From: Leptidea sinapis
Taxonomy: Eukaryota; Arthropoda; Insecta; Lepidoptera; Pieridae
DNA length: 64,000 bases
Direction: 5' to 3'
NCBI RefSeq assembly: GCF_905404315.1
Contig: NC_066310.1
Span: 744,001-808,000, forward strand
The notes under the pieces are model-generated. The model was not told where the DNA came from. It did not search any database and was given only the letters and a program-made list of their open reading frames with translations. Made by a program: the position numbers and the translations under genes. Of the stretch, positions 1-10,744 are shown piece after piece. The stretch's first letter is position 1; each line of letters opens with the position of its first letter.

Positions 1-456
1 AACACGTTTGCATCTACGAAAGACCAACTTGCCGACTAAGCAATATGCAATATTCTATAAACAGAGGTTTATGTGTCATTAAGCTTGCTATTTAAAATCG
101 ATAAGGTTACAATGGCGTCACACTTTTCGCTCTGTTTTAAGTCTCTCTGAATCTTTCTGCAGTGATGGTGGAAATTGAAAAACATTAAGTTACCTTTAGC
201 GTTCTGTAACTAGGACCCAATCTTTAAATTGTCGATCATCGTACTGATGTCCGATACATAAACAATTAGCGTATTATTTCGTTATTATTGAATCTTATAA
301 ATTAAAATAATTACTCGTTAAGAAAGCACAGTTCGTCAGAATCTTTTATTAACAGAAATCACAAAATAATAAAAAGGATACAATAATTATAATTAATTCC
401 CTCCTATTCTACATAATGCTCTTATCTTATATCTTTAAACGAGCAATTCTTGTTTA
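1..456. other. AT-rich non-coding stretch
   Basis: No reading frame with a recognisable product and no RNA gene is visible. The last 25 or so bases look like the left half of a repeat that resumes after position 938, so the region is the flank of the Helitron-like insertion that follows. Confidence 0.6.
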
Positions 457-938
457 TCTTATATATAAAATTCTCGTGTTACAATTTTAGTTACCTTACT
501 CCTCCGAAACGGCTTTACTGATTTCTACCAAATTTTTTATATGCATATTCAGTAGGTCTGAGAATCGGCTACTATCTATTTTTCATACCCCTAAGTGGTA
601 AGGGTTGTTCACCGTTAACATTTGTTTTAATTTTTTAATTTTTGGACTAAATTTTTTGTTTTTATTTTGTGTGGCATTAAAAATACATACAATTCTTAAT
701 TTTTACCCTTTTATCACCAATCCCTATTTTTTAATAGCCATTTTTATTAGTCCATCCACCGATCGCCAATAGGGTAGCAAAATGGAATTCTAATAATAAT
801 TGTACTACGATAAATATTATGTACGATATATTTGGTAGGTCTGAGAATCGGTCTTCATCTATTTTTTACACCCAAAAAATTTATTTTTTGTTGTTTTAGT
901 ACTTTAATTGGCAATTCAACGTTTGCTGGGTCAGCTAG
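457..938 (+). mobile_element. Non-autonomous Helitron-like insertion
   Basis: The segment starts with TC and ends with CTAG, and it lies between a host A (456) and a host T (939), which is the classic Helitron insertion site. There are no terminal inverted repeats and no target duplication, as expected for rolling-circle elements. The interior is AT-rich and non-coding, with phrases about AGGTCTGAGAATCGG repeated near 555 and 838, so it would need Rep/Helicase supplied elsewhere. The flanks (ending GCAATTCTTG and resuming with a TA run followed by AATCTCAGAAACGGCTCC) look like two halves of another repeat, so this is a nested insertion. The 3' hairpin is weak. Confidence 0.55.
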
Positions 939-1889
939 TTTATATATATATATATAATCTGAATCTGAATCTCAGAAACGGCTCCAACGATTTTAATAAA
1001 ATTTAGTATACAGGGGATTTCGGAGGCGATAAACAATCACAACTGAATAAAATCTTATGTCAAAGTCAAACTATGATAGAAGTCACATTGACAGTTGACA
1101 GATGATATAATAATAATATTGACACACTTTTTACACAAATTTTCTTGCAAAAGTTAGGCATATATAGCCTGTGTTATGGGTTGCAAGACAACGATATATT
1201 TAATACGATATACTTACCTACTTAAACATACATAAATACATATAAACATACATGACTTGGAAACAAACATCCATCAATCCATCATTCATCGACATCGATT
1301 TGAGATCTTACTATTAGCCACATCGAATGGATAACCATAATAAAATAAATAAAACATTTATAAATCCGTTAGCTGATATTTTAGGTAACTGAATACTTAA
1401 AAACTACTAGTATATCATTCATGTGTATATTAGACATTTTTCTGTATTTATTTGTTATTGTAATGACAAATTCGATTAATATTAACTCGGTTCTCTTCCA
1501 AACTGCTTAATCACTTTAAATATTCGCAATAAATCCTATAATTATCTATATAAAATTCATAAATGTACAAGCCAGTTCAATTTGGTTGTTCTCCTTTATA
1601 AGAAACTTTTTTAAACTAAAATTCGAATCAACTGTAGTTTGGTAAAATGTACAGACACAAGACGTATAATTAATTTTTCATAGGTAATTTTTCAAATACT
1701 TAATACGAACTTTCTATTAAAGAATAGAACTTTTCTATAGGCGAATGGCAATACAAAATTTTCCGTACTCATGAGTAAAGTTAGATATGGAGTTGGTAAT
1801 TGAATGATTATGAATAATGAGAGTAGTTTGCGATGAGTAGATAGCGCAGAGGTATCGGTGTCAGCTCCCGAGTGGACGGCGGCGGTGGG
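939..1889. other. Repeat flank and AT-rich non-coding DNA
   Basis: A short TA microsatellite and a degenerate repeat follow the Helitron-like insertion. No gene or RNA is apparent in the rest. Confidence 0.55.
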
Positions 1890-3045
1890 TCAAGATCGTG
1901 TCACCGTGCGGTCGTCCACGAGCACGAACCCGACCCGGGAATGTACCGGTAATACCTTCCAAAATAGCGTTTCGAACTGCATTATGAATTCAGACACAAA
2001 GCTGTTCGGCGAGATCTGTTTTCCTCGACCGTAAAGAGGTCCAGTTATTCCGGCACTCATACTCAAAAGACGTAGTCCAGTCTTATGGAAGTCGCCCGTG
2101 TCCATCAGATTCAAAACAAGTTGCCTGCTTTTCAAAATCATGGAATTTATTAGCCACCAGCTCTTGGTATAGGGAGTCACTAGTTGATCGCTCTTCTAGT
2201 CTGAACAATACATACTTAGATGGGCGGCCGCTATTGAAAACCAATGAGAAGGCCTGGCAGTTAGTCTGCTTATCAAAGGCCTTCGAGCGTGACAGCTGAC
2301 TTCGAGCCTACGGCGCTCCATTCGAAATTTCCTTCATTTGGGCTTTCCGAGTGTTTGAGGGTGGACCACCAGCTTCCTCGCTTACGTAGAGCATACAGGT
2401 CGTTTTCGACGGACATTGCATGAAACCGAAGCCCGTGAACGCTGGAGCCCAAGGCTGTGTGCTACCTCCTACATTGTTTCTTCTGCATATCAATGATATG
2501 CTGGACTCATCCAACATACATTGCTATACAAACGGCAGTAATGGTGAGGCTGTAAGAAACTTGCGTCTCTTATCGAGTCCTCTTTTGAGAATGTCGCGAA
2601 TATTGTTCGGTTTTACCCGAAGAAGGCTAAAGTTTACGAGCTAACTACAAAATAAACAATTTTTCGTATTATCGCTCTTCGACAACACTCCCTGTGTAAT
2701 TCTACGATCATTTGGACGGCAAAGCCAAGTTGGCTTCGAAGAAATTGGGAGTTATAAATACACACGTAGAGCGCGGTAATACTTTAAGACGGTCCACATT
2801 CTAGCGCTCTACATAGCGCAGGTTGTCTGCCGTTCGTCTACAGTGAGGTTTTCAAAGAATTTTCTTTCATGTACAAAAAAACTATGGAGTGAGCTTCCTT
2901 GTGCACAGTTTCTAGGACGATACAACATGGGGTACCCACGACAAGAACACGAGACAAGTACACTTTTCTAAAAAACCGGTAACGCCTCCGTGATTCCTCT
3001 GGTGTTACAGTAGAATGTAGGCGGCGGTAATCAATTAACATCACC
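1890..3045 (+). pseudogene. Degenerate LINE reverse transcriptase (family A)
   Basis: This is a heavily decayed + strand copy of the same non-LTR retrotransposon family that is better preserved at 16310-19230 (- strand). Fragments in shifting frames match its reverse transcriptase, for example KPVNAGAQGCVL followed by LLHINDMLDSSNIHCY near 2430-2530, which corresponds to the VPQGCVLSPTLFLLHINDM and YADD region. The catalytic YADD is lost (YTNG here). The 3' part, around 2700-3040, keeps pieces of the C-terminal domain. Frameshifts and stops run throughout, so it cannot be active. Confidence 0.75.
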
Positions 3046-4300
3046 TTACTCGTATGGTCGTACTAATCGTATAATATATTGAGATGATTCTTTAAATTAT
3101 TACGTACACTAGGGTAGGTAGGTCGTCTACTTTATTTGGATGCGATCTCTCGATATTCGTCAGTATAAAAGTACAGTGCTACCCGCGGCGGCCGGCTGGC
3201 GGCTCGCGACATTGGCCACACTAATCGTGTTACCGGGCTGGTGTCACATGATCGTTGCATCGCTCGCTTCCGAGTTCCTATTAGTAGTATTGTAATCTTA
3301 ATAAAACTTATAGGTTGGTATTTATTGAAATCTCGGAAATAAATATATTACAGATGCAACACTCAGTCAGATCTGGGCTAGTGAGGATATATCTTCAACT
3401 CCTTTAAAATTCCGTAACGTTGGCTTCAAGCTACGCGTGGTTAGTTGGTGCCTTGTAACCGAAATGCAGTCTTGCTGGTGCATTTTTACGATTCTTTACC
3501 TCATAAGGAAAACACGGTACCCTTATAGGATCACTTTGTTGTCCGTCCGTCCGTCTGTCAAGACCCTTTATCTCGGGAAGGCGTGGAGGTATAGATTTTA
3601 GAAGGATATACTCAACTCTACTATAGTTAATATAAAAATAAAAAGCTTCTAGACTCGTTGAAAGGACATTTATCCACGAGTGGTTCCGCTATGTTCAATC
3701 ACTTTGTCATTGTGATTGTAGTACCACTCCTAAATTGAAAATAATAAACAGAACATTTGTCTCCCTTGAACTCTTATAAGGACACCAAGGGTTGTTATCG
3801 ATCCACTCTTTATCACTGTTGTAATAGACTTCCTTTACGTATATTAATGACAAGCAGGTTTCTTTTCAGATCTTACTTAAGTTGTACGTACGATAATAAT
3901 ACCTACGCGAAAGTCCTTGCGGAAATCTTAATTTTCGTAATCAAATTTTCTGTTTCTTTGATGGGTTTTGCACAGAAGAAATATCGGTTTATCTGTCGAC
4001 TTACGAACATAAGGTTGAAACAAAACCTTTCCTGCCTTGAAAATACAAACAACGGCTCCATATTTTTTTTTGTGTATGAATATCAATATAATTCTGTTTT
4101 CTGTAAAATCCTATTCCATTATATAATATTAATTATGTGAAATGGCGGTAAATGATTGCAGTTATAAACATAATAAAATGCGTTCCTATATTGAATACAG
4201 AAATAAAGTTGAGCTATCTGGGGACATTACACATTCCGTGACGGCACTGTGAATACAACATCAAATAATATTATTAAATTGTACCGTATACTTGTTTTTA
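3046..4300. other. Non-coding, with an isolated TATA-like motif
   Basis: No gene is recognised. TATAAAA occurs near 3164, followed by a short GC-rich block (about 3180-3245). It resembles a core promoter in form, but no open reading frame with a known product follows, so it is not called as a promoter. Confidence 0.4.
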
Positions 4301-4585
4301 ACCAACTTCAAAAAGGAGGATTTTATCAATTCGATCGGTATTTTTTTATGTATGTACACCGATCACTATTAAGATTTATGATACGATTTACATAATTTTT
4401 AGTTCGATGCAGAACAGATGCCATTTGGTCTAATAAAATTTTTACATAGTTTGGTCCAGTAGTTTTTATTTTATGAAAAATTTTGTATACATCGATGATA
4501 TAATTGTTTTTTGTGTTAGTTTTGTTTCAGGTTGATTAGATATTATAATATTAACTGCCACCAAAAAGTAAAAAAAAAATGTTAT

Positions 4586-4980
4586 AAAAACCGACTTTTA
4601 TAAATGAAAAATATCAAATGACTAAAAATTTAATTTAATACACCTTTACCTTTAATATTAATAAAATACTATTATTTGTATGTGCTCCATATTGATAGCT
4701 TTGAAGTCGGTGCCAAGCCAAATGTAATAGTACTTAAGTACTTACACTAGCCACGCGTGACTTTGAGCGGGATGGCTTCGTCTAGAACAAAACAACCCAA
4801 GCGGACAGACACGCGTGGCCAGAGAACCTTAATAATTACAGTAAGTAAGCTGTTTATAATATTAAGTTTCATTTTGGTTAGGGCTTGGCACCGACCTTAA
4901 ACCTATCAATAGGTAGCATATATAAATAATAGCATTTTATTAATATTAAAGGTTCAGTTTTTGAAGTCGGTTTTTTTAAA
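4586..4980. mobile_element. Foldback/MITE-like element, copy A
   Basis: Long imperfect inverted arms: the left arm holds CCTTTAATATTAATAAAATA and GAAGTCGGTGCCAAGCC, and the right arm holds the reverse complements, down to an outer GAAGTCGGTTTTTTTAAACGG. The centre carries a CCACGCGTGACTTTGAGCGG / ACACGCGTGGCC block. It has no coding capacity. A second copy in the opposite orientation lies at 21793-22234. Its class is not certain; the outer GAAGTCGGTT / AACCGACTTC ends are typical of abundant lepidopteran repeats. Confidence 0.6.
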
Positions 4981-5033
4981 CGGATTTTTTTTTAATTTAT
5001 TAAGTAAACAAAAGCATCTGTTGTCCATCCGAT

Positions 5034-5687
5034 CCAAAAAAAAGGAGACAGTTCGGATCCGGCAAACTACAGGCCTATTGCTATTACCTCCCTGCTCTCC
5101 AAAATCATGGAGAGCATAATTAGCCGTCAGCTCTTGGTATACCTAGAGGATCACCAGTTGATCAACGACCGACAATACGGGTTTCGCCATGGTCGGTCGG
5201 CACGTGATCTTCTGGTATACCTGACACATAGATAGGCTGCGGCTATTGAAAGCATGGGGGAAGGTCTGGCAGTTAGCCTGGATATAGCGAAGGCCTTTGA
5301 TCGTGTATGGCACAAGGCGCTCCTCTCAAAACTTCCATCATTTGGGCTTCCCGAGAGCTTGTGCAAGTGGACCTCCAGCTTCCTCACTGGGCGCAGCATA
5401 CAGGTCGTTGTCGACGGATATTGCTCGAACCCGAAGCCCGTGAATGCTGGAGTGCCCCAAGGCTGTGTGCTATCTCCCACGCTGTTTCTTCTGCATATCA
5501 ATGATATGTTGGAAACCTCCAACATTCATTGCTATGCAGATGACAGCACTGGTGATGCCGTATACATAGGCCATGCAGGTCTCTCTCGGGAAATCGTCAA
5601 CCAGTGCCGGGAGAAACTTGTGTCTTCTATCGAGTCCTCTCTTGAGAAGGTCGCGGGATGGAGTAAATTGAACCTTGTCCAATTTAA
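5034..5687 (+). pseudogene. LINE family A reverse transcriptase, 5' part of an interrupted copy
   Basis: From about 5034 the + strand encodes the reverse transcriptase: KKGDSSDPANYRPIAITSLL, then LDIAKAFDRVWHKALL (palm motif A with the catalytic Asp), AGVPQGCVLSPTLFLLHIN, and CYADDSTGDAV (the YADD catalytic box, about 5530-5560). One in-frame stop (TAG) interrupts it near 5234. The copy is cut at 5687 (LNLVQFN) by another retrotransposon and resumes at 7165. The region upstream of motif 0 (endonuclease) is absent, as in a 5'-truncated insertion. Confidence 0.85.
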
Positions 5688-7164
5688 CTATTTATTTATT
5701 AGGTTTATTTACAATCACTTACAATAATACACACAAATATAGAAAAGTATAACTAAAAACTAAATGTTGTGATTACTTACAAATAAACACAGCATGCACA
5801 AAAGTAATTAATTTTAGGTATTTTATACAATAAGTTACAAATAAAACATTTTTTTTTTAAATTAATAAATGAGTTTTACACAGTTACATCAATTTTCCAA
5901 TTATAACATTATTAAAGATTACCAATGATGCTGCAAATGGTCTTGCGGAATTTGGCTAAGGAATCAGCAAATATATCAATATCAGCTAAGCTATAAGAAT
6001 TTAAAATTTTACATAATCGAGGGACTGGGGAATTGGTACCTAGGATCGTTCGACGAAGTGGAGGACAAAGTGGAGTTATAGGCTTACGTGGAATTCTTAC
6101 TACTTAGACCAAATTTATTTAACAGTTCGGGAGAGTCGATAAAGCCGTTCAATAGTTTATGGGTAAACAGAAGATCCAGAAGTTCTCTATGTTCCTCCAA
6201 AGTGGTCATTTTAAAGATGGCCAGCCTTTCTTTGTCAGAAGAAATTTTCTTGAAATCGCTTCTGAATACGTTCCAGTCTTAGGATATGCGTAGCATAGTG
6301 AGGACGCCAGACAACTGAACCATACTCCAAGATACTCCTAACCAGATTGAAATAAAGGAGCTTTTTATTTTTAAGCTTTTAAAAATTTTTGTGTTACGTA
6401 TAACAAACCCAAGCATTTTAGAAGCACGTTTGACTATGTTTTCTAAATGGGGAAGAAAAGTCATTTTTTTATCGAAAGTCACACCAAGATCCTAAACCAG
6501 GGGGGAAACTTATTTTTTCTTATGTTTAAGTGTAAATGGCACAAATTTACGAATAGTCTCTTGTAAAATATTATAAAAATGCGACAACATAGTGTTTACA
6601 TCCTTAGCTTGCTTAAATATATCATCCCATTGCTGGTCTTGCAAGTATTTGTTAATAGATTCCTAATCAGCTCTGTGAAAGTTTGGTTTTAGAATATTTT
6701 GCAAATAATCAAGGGTACTTTCTTTTATCAGCGATAGTACAATTTCCATCGGGGGATGATAAGGATCAACACTACTTAATTGATTAAATGACTTGGAAAC
6801 TTCACTATCAATATTTGTTAACACTATAAACTCCGAACAATATAGCAAACTTATCTTATCTGATTAATGACCAATTTCCACAACTCAAATTGAAGTCACC
6901 CACTATGACTAAGTTAGGGTTATTTTCACAAACAGAATTCCATTTATCTAAACAGTGATCCAGTATATTGTGATTAATTGGTAATTGATAAGTATACGGC
7001 ACACAGAGTCAATCGGTTTTGAGATTTAGATTCAGGAAAATCGAGAGAGACCCAGGTATCCTCACAGTTGCTTTCCCAACAATGCATGCGTTTCGACCTA
7101 TATTTATTTTTACAGCTATTAAAACACCTGGTGGAGGTGTTTTAATAGCTCTTTTCTATTGTAA
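5688..7164 (-). mobile_element. Second LINE inserted inside the family A copy
   Basis: This block separates two halves of one LINE that read into each other (LVQFN at 5687; phrase AAGTTTGTGCG at 7165). Its own coding remnants are on the - strand, for example VTFDKKMTFLPHLENIVKRA followed by SKMLGFVIRNT near 6370-6480, which is the thumb/C-terminal part of a jockey- or CR1-like reverse transcriptase. The + strand begins with TATTTATTTATTAGG, so the - strand element ends 3' in an (AAATA)-type tail. It is frameshifted, 5'-truncated and inactive. About 14 bp of the host element are missing at the junction, and no clear target duplication was seen. Confidence 0.7.
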
Positions 7165-7926
7165 AAATTAAGTTTGTGCGTTTACCACTAAAAAACCCCA
7201 TTTGTCGTATCACCGCTCCTCGAAAACACTTCCCTTAAAGCCTCGCCTAGTATCGGAATACTGGGTCTCGAAATCTCGAGCGATTGCCAATTTCGTGGTC
7301 ATCTGGAGGGCAAAGCCAAATTGGCTTCAAAGAAACTGGGCGTCATTAATAGAGCACGGCAATACTTCAAGCCGGCCCAAATTCTAGCGCTCTACAAAGC
7401 GCAGGTCCGGCCACACATGGAGTATTGCTATCATCTCTGGTCTGGCACACCCCAGTATCAGCTCGATCCATTTGACCGCGTGCAACGTAGAGCAGCTCGA
7501 ATTGTGGGGGACCCAGTGCTCTGTGAACGGCTGGATCACTTGGCGTTGCGTAGAGAAGTCGCTTCATTGTGTGTCTTCTAACGCATTTATCACGGGGAGT
7601 GTTCCGAAGAGCTGTTTAAGCTGGTTAAAGCGACACGCCACAAGTAAGGATATCATCCTCACCATCTGGATGTGTGGCGGTCCTCCACAGTGCGGTTTTC
7701 AAGGAGCTTTCTTCCACGTACTACAAAGCTGTGGAATGAGCTTCCTTGGGCGGTGTTTCCGGGACGATACGACATGGGTACCTTCAAAAAAAGCGCGTAC
7801 ACCTTCCTTAAAGGCCGGCCACGCTCCTGTGATTCCTCTGGTGTTGCGGGAGATTGTGGGCGGCGGTGATCACTTTACAACAGGTGACCCGTACGCTTGT
7901 ATGTCCTCCTATGCCATAAAAAAAAG
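7165..7926 (+). pseudogene. LINE family A, 3' part of the interrupted copy
   Basis: The host LINE resumes with VCAFT-coding sequence and runs through LASKKLGVINRARQYFKPAQ, LYKAQVRPHMEYC, FDRVQRRAARIVGDPVLCER, an early stop after VASLCVF (near 7579), and in another frame SFLPRTTKLWNELPWAVF to CDSSGVAGDCGRR, then a short A-rich 3' tail (about 7913-7926). One base is missing in the A run near 7190, so the frame is broken. This is the best in-window reference for the 3' half of family A. Confidence 0.85.
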
Positions 7927-8281
7927 CATCAATAAGCCATTAGTTAAGATTATTGACATCTTATAACGAACGATGCTACGGAACAATATAGATTGTGTTG
8001 CAGTGACTGGCCAGCGGGCGAGTTCATTCTTTGTATACGTTTCCCAAGAGAACATAGATAAGAAGTAGTACCTACTAGTAGAGCTAATGTTGATTAACTA
8101 TTGACTATAACCTAGGCCTTAAAATAGTTTTAAAATTCATTAATATAAGTTATAATTAAATTCGGCTCCATTGCACCACTATGCTCTAATTGCTATCGCT
8201 CGTATCGAGACTTGCATGCCGTGTTCAGGACCGGCCGATATTTGCTTTGTCTTTGCCGCACAAAACATAATTGTACCTTTG

Positions 8282-8368
8282 ATTGGTTGAAATAAATGAT
8301 TTTAACGTTGTGCCACTGTGATTGGACCGCGATCACAACATTTCCACTAACTCTCCTTTTGTTATTGG
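8282..8368 (+). promoter_or_regulatory. Cluster of three inverted CCAAT boxes
   Basis: ATTGG occurs at 8282-8286, 8321-8325 and 8364-8368 within 90 bp, directly upstream of an ATG with a strong splice donor 21 nt later. Clustered CCAAT boxes are a common feature of TATA-less promoters. The assignment is inference; the motif is short and can occur by chance in AT-rich DNA. Confidence 0.3.
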
Positions 8369-8379
8369 CTGAGGGCGAG

Positions 8380-8400
8380 ATGTCGAGCGAGCAGACGGAC
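8380..8400 (+). CDS. Possible first coding exon (7 codons)
   Basis: ATG at 8380 opens the reading frame MSSEQTD, followed at 8401 by GTAAGT, a consensus 5' splice site. All codons after the ATG end in G or C, like the RanBP9 exons downstream and unlike the surrounding AT-rich DNA. It could be the start of the RanBP9 transcript or of an unrelated gene. I could not find the next exon, which for RanBP9 must encode the start of the SPRY region (the conserved stretch before HGKTHKDAAS) and end in phase 1. Confidence 0.3.
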
Positions 8401-9744
8401 GTAAGTGGTGACTGGTGCGGGAGTGTGTAATGATGACGGATATTTTTTGTTGTAAGGTGGCCTGCAGGGCGCGGGTAGGCGACCGCACCTGTCCTACCTC
8501 CACTTACGTCTCTGGATGTATCGTACGTGAGCTCTTATCTTATATTGCCTTCATTTTGTTGACAAACAGGGCAGGACTTATACGAGAGGAGCTGTCCGTC
8601 AGCTCGCTCCATGATTATTCTCTTCGTTGCACGGGAAAACCATTTGATCAAATGTCTATTATAATTCAGATTTGCATATTGCGCATTGCAATGAGTCAAC
8701 TGATGTGCTTTTCTATCTATAACCCGTCCACTACAATGTCAACCATATTCCTGTCTATTAAGATTTCGTTTCGACTAGAGCTTGTAAATATATAAACACC
8801 GTACGGCTTCGCGGTGAGATCGGTTGGCGATATTGACCAAACGACGAAATATTAATGATTTAATAATAATTTGAATGTACACTAAAACACTGAGGTATTC
8901 AGCGCGTCCGTACGTTGGCTTTAGTTGGACACAGTGACACACGGTTCTATAATGTGTACATAATATTTGATCGAAGGAAAACCAATCTAAGATCAAGCGA
9001 TACATGCGACGCCTTGCTGCCACCCTCACACCATCCATCCGTTTTATTGTAAACCACAAATGATGCTATGATGTCAGGGTAAGTTCGTGTCGTTGCTGTC
9101 TACTTGTGTATCAGACTTTTAATAAAACAGACCCTAAAAAATAGTTTAAAACAATGTCAATTGTATTGAAGTGTCTGGGTGGCGCAGTGATGATGTACCG
9201 TAATGCTCTGTTTGTTGGCAATGTTTAATGTTAAGTGGTTAGTCGTAGTTGTGTGTGTGTCATGTCGCCGTGTCCTCTGTCGCCCCTCTATCTTTAACCG
9301 CAGCTTGCTGTGTCCTTCTCTGGTTCCATGTCTCTTGTTGTTGCATTTATGTGTACTCGCTTTCCTCCTCTCTCTTAACTTATAAACTAACATACATTAT
9401 TTATAAATTTATTATTATTAGAAACATAAGTGATAACATTATTAACTTATTTAATATGTACCTATATGATAGTGTATTGTACAACAGTATAGTTTTGTGT
9501 GTGTGTGTAGAGGATACAAACGCCACGTACACAGGATACTTATATTCCGTTTGGTCGAGTGTGCCGTCTATGATTTTATGAACAATTAATTCTCTCTCAG
9601 AGCCTAGAATAAATATATTAGGTTAATATGAAAAATAATTGTACCAGAATTTATATGATGGGAAAAATACTTCGATTTTAGAGCCATGATTCATTTGTGT
9701 AACGAGAATGTATTATAGAATTTGAAAAACAACAAAATTTTATG

Positions 9745-9816
9745 AACGATGCGGGACTCGAACCCACGACCTCGGGCGTTCCGTGCCGGTGCTCTAACCA
9801 ACTGTCCAGCATCGTT
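9745..9816 (-). repeat. tRNA-derived sequence (SINE head or tRNA pseudogene)
   Basis: Read on the - strand, this is exactly 72 nt with a perfect 7-bp acceptor stem (AACGATG / CATCGTT), a B box GGTTCGAGTCC and an A-box-like TGGACAGTTGG, so internal Pol III promoter elements are present. The D stem and anticodon stem do not pair properly, so it is not a working tRNA. A direct repeat of about 31 bp (9688-9720 and 10075-10105) flanks the region at a distance. A tRNA-derived SINE is the likeliest origin. Confidence 0.6.
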
Positions 9817-9829
9817 GTTTTTTTAAATT

Positions 9830-10744
9830 TTATTTGTGTATTAATCCTAGAAGTGAGGGGTTATCACTTTAAAAACATAACAAATTGTTTAGATTTACAA
9901 GAGCGACATCTCAAGTCAATTTCCTTATATGTAAATATTGGGGTTGAGCAGGTTATTAAAGTGGATCCTATAGATAAAGCCACAACCTGAGAGTTGAACA
10001 ATGCATACAAGATTTTATGACGATACGTCACTCGAACGGTTAGCTCAAAATTTTGTTTTCAAATTTTATTTGTTGATTCATTTATGTAACGAAAATCTAT
10101 TATAGGCCAAACTGCCTCCACCATCACAAACGACAACATCTTAATAAAATAGAATGACGTATAGAAGTAGCCCCGGCCAGCCTCCATGTGTAGCGATCAT
10201 GTTACTTTCGCCTTTCACTCTCTGCCACACGGTTACAATATAACTTAATACACACTTGCACATTAACTTGTTAGTGTTGATAGATTTAGTATTTGGAACC
10301 CAAAGGTAATACGTAATGCGATTCTCTCCTCCCGAATTTCTTCATAATATCAAGGCTTAGATAGTATTTTGAAGTATTCAATAATGGTATTTTATGCAAC
10401 AGTTGTATAATTAGGGTGAAAAAATACGAGTGGCGTGGGTGGATGACGCAACGAGCGTTTTTTTGACCTAGTTATACAACGTGTCGCTTACAATAATTTT
10501 TCTACGAAATTTAAATAAAACAATATTTAAAAAAATATCGAGTTTTCTAGTTGCCGCTTAAATGGGCGGAAAATTTACATACTTTTCTCCACTGAGTGGT
10601 TTCTTTTTCTTTCAAAGAATGGAAGCGGCTCACAGTTACACACATACAGCTAACGCGGGAAAAATTAAAGTAACAAAATATCTTGGTAAATTATATTAAC
10701 AAATTTTTTTTGTTAATTTAACATTAAGTTACGCAAAACTTATA
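9830..10744. other. Non-coding stretch
   Basis: No gene is recognised. It contains the second copy of the direct repeat paired with 9688-9720. Confidence 0.5.

Larger units (their letters stand above)
7927..9744. other. Non-coding, with one possible first exon
   Basis: Apart from the tentative small exon at 8380-8400, no gene is supported. Open frames near 8415-8795 and 9157-9393 show no family resemblance and unremarkable composition. Confidence 0.4.

Noticed and set aside
3164..3245. TATAAAA followed by a GC-rich block as a core promoter
   Set aside because: No downstream exon or recognisable reading frame; TATA-like words are frequent in such AT-rich DNA.
3757..4140. 127-codon open frame on the + strand
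   Set aside because: AT-rich codon use, no known motifs, no relation to neighbouring elements; likely chance.
8468..8522. GC-rich segment after GCCTGCAG and before GTACGT that fits phase 0 in and phase 1 out, as a possible second exon of RanBP9
   Set aside because: Its translation does not contain the conserved SPRY-start residues (expected LRVHYKG-like ending with Gly); splicing it to 23738 would give Arg instead of the invariant Gly.
9157..9581. Overlapping open frames on both strands
   Set aside because: Low-complexity translation (Val/Leu/Cys-rich or His/Thr-rich) without homologous motifs.
9745..9816. Functional tRNA gene
   Set aside because: Acceptor stem and B box are good, but the D stem and anticodon stem do not pair and no proper anticodon loop forms.
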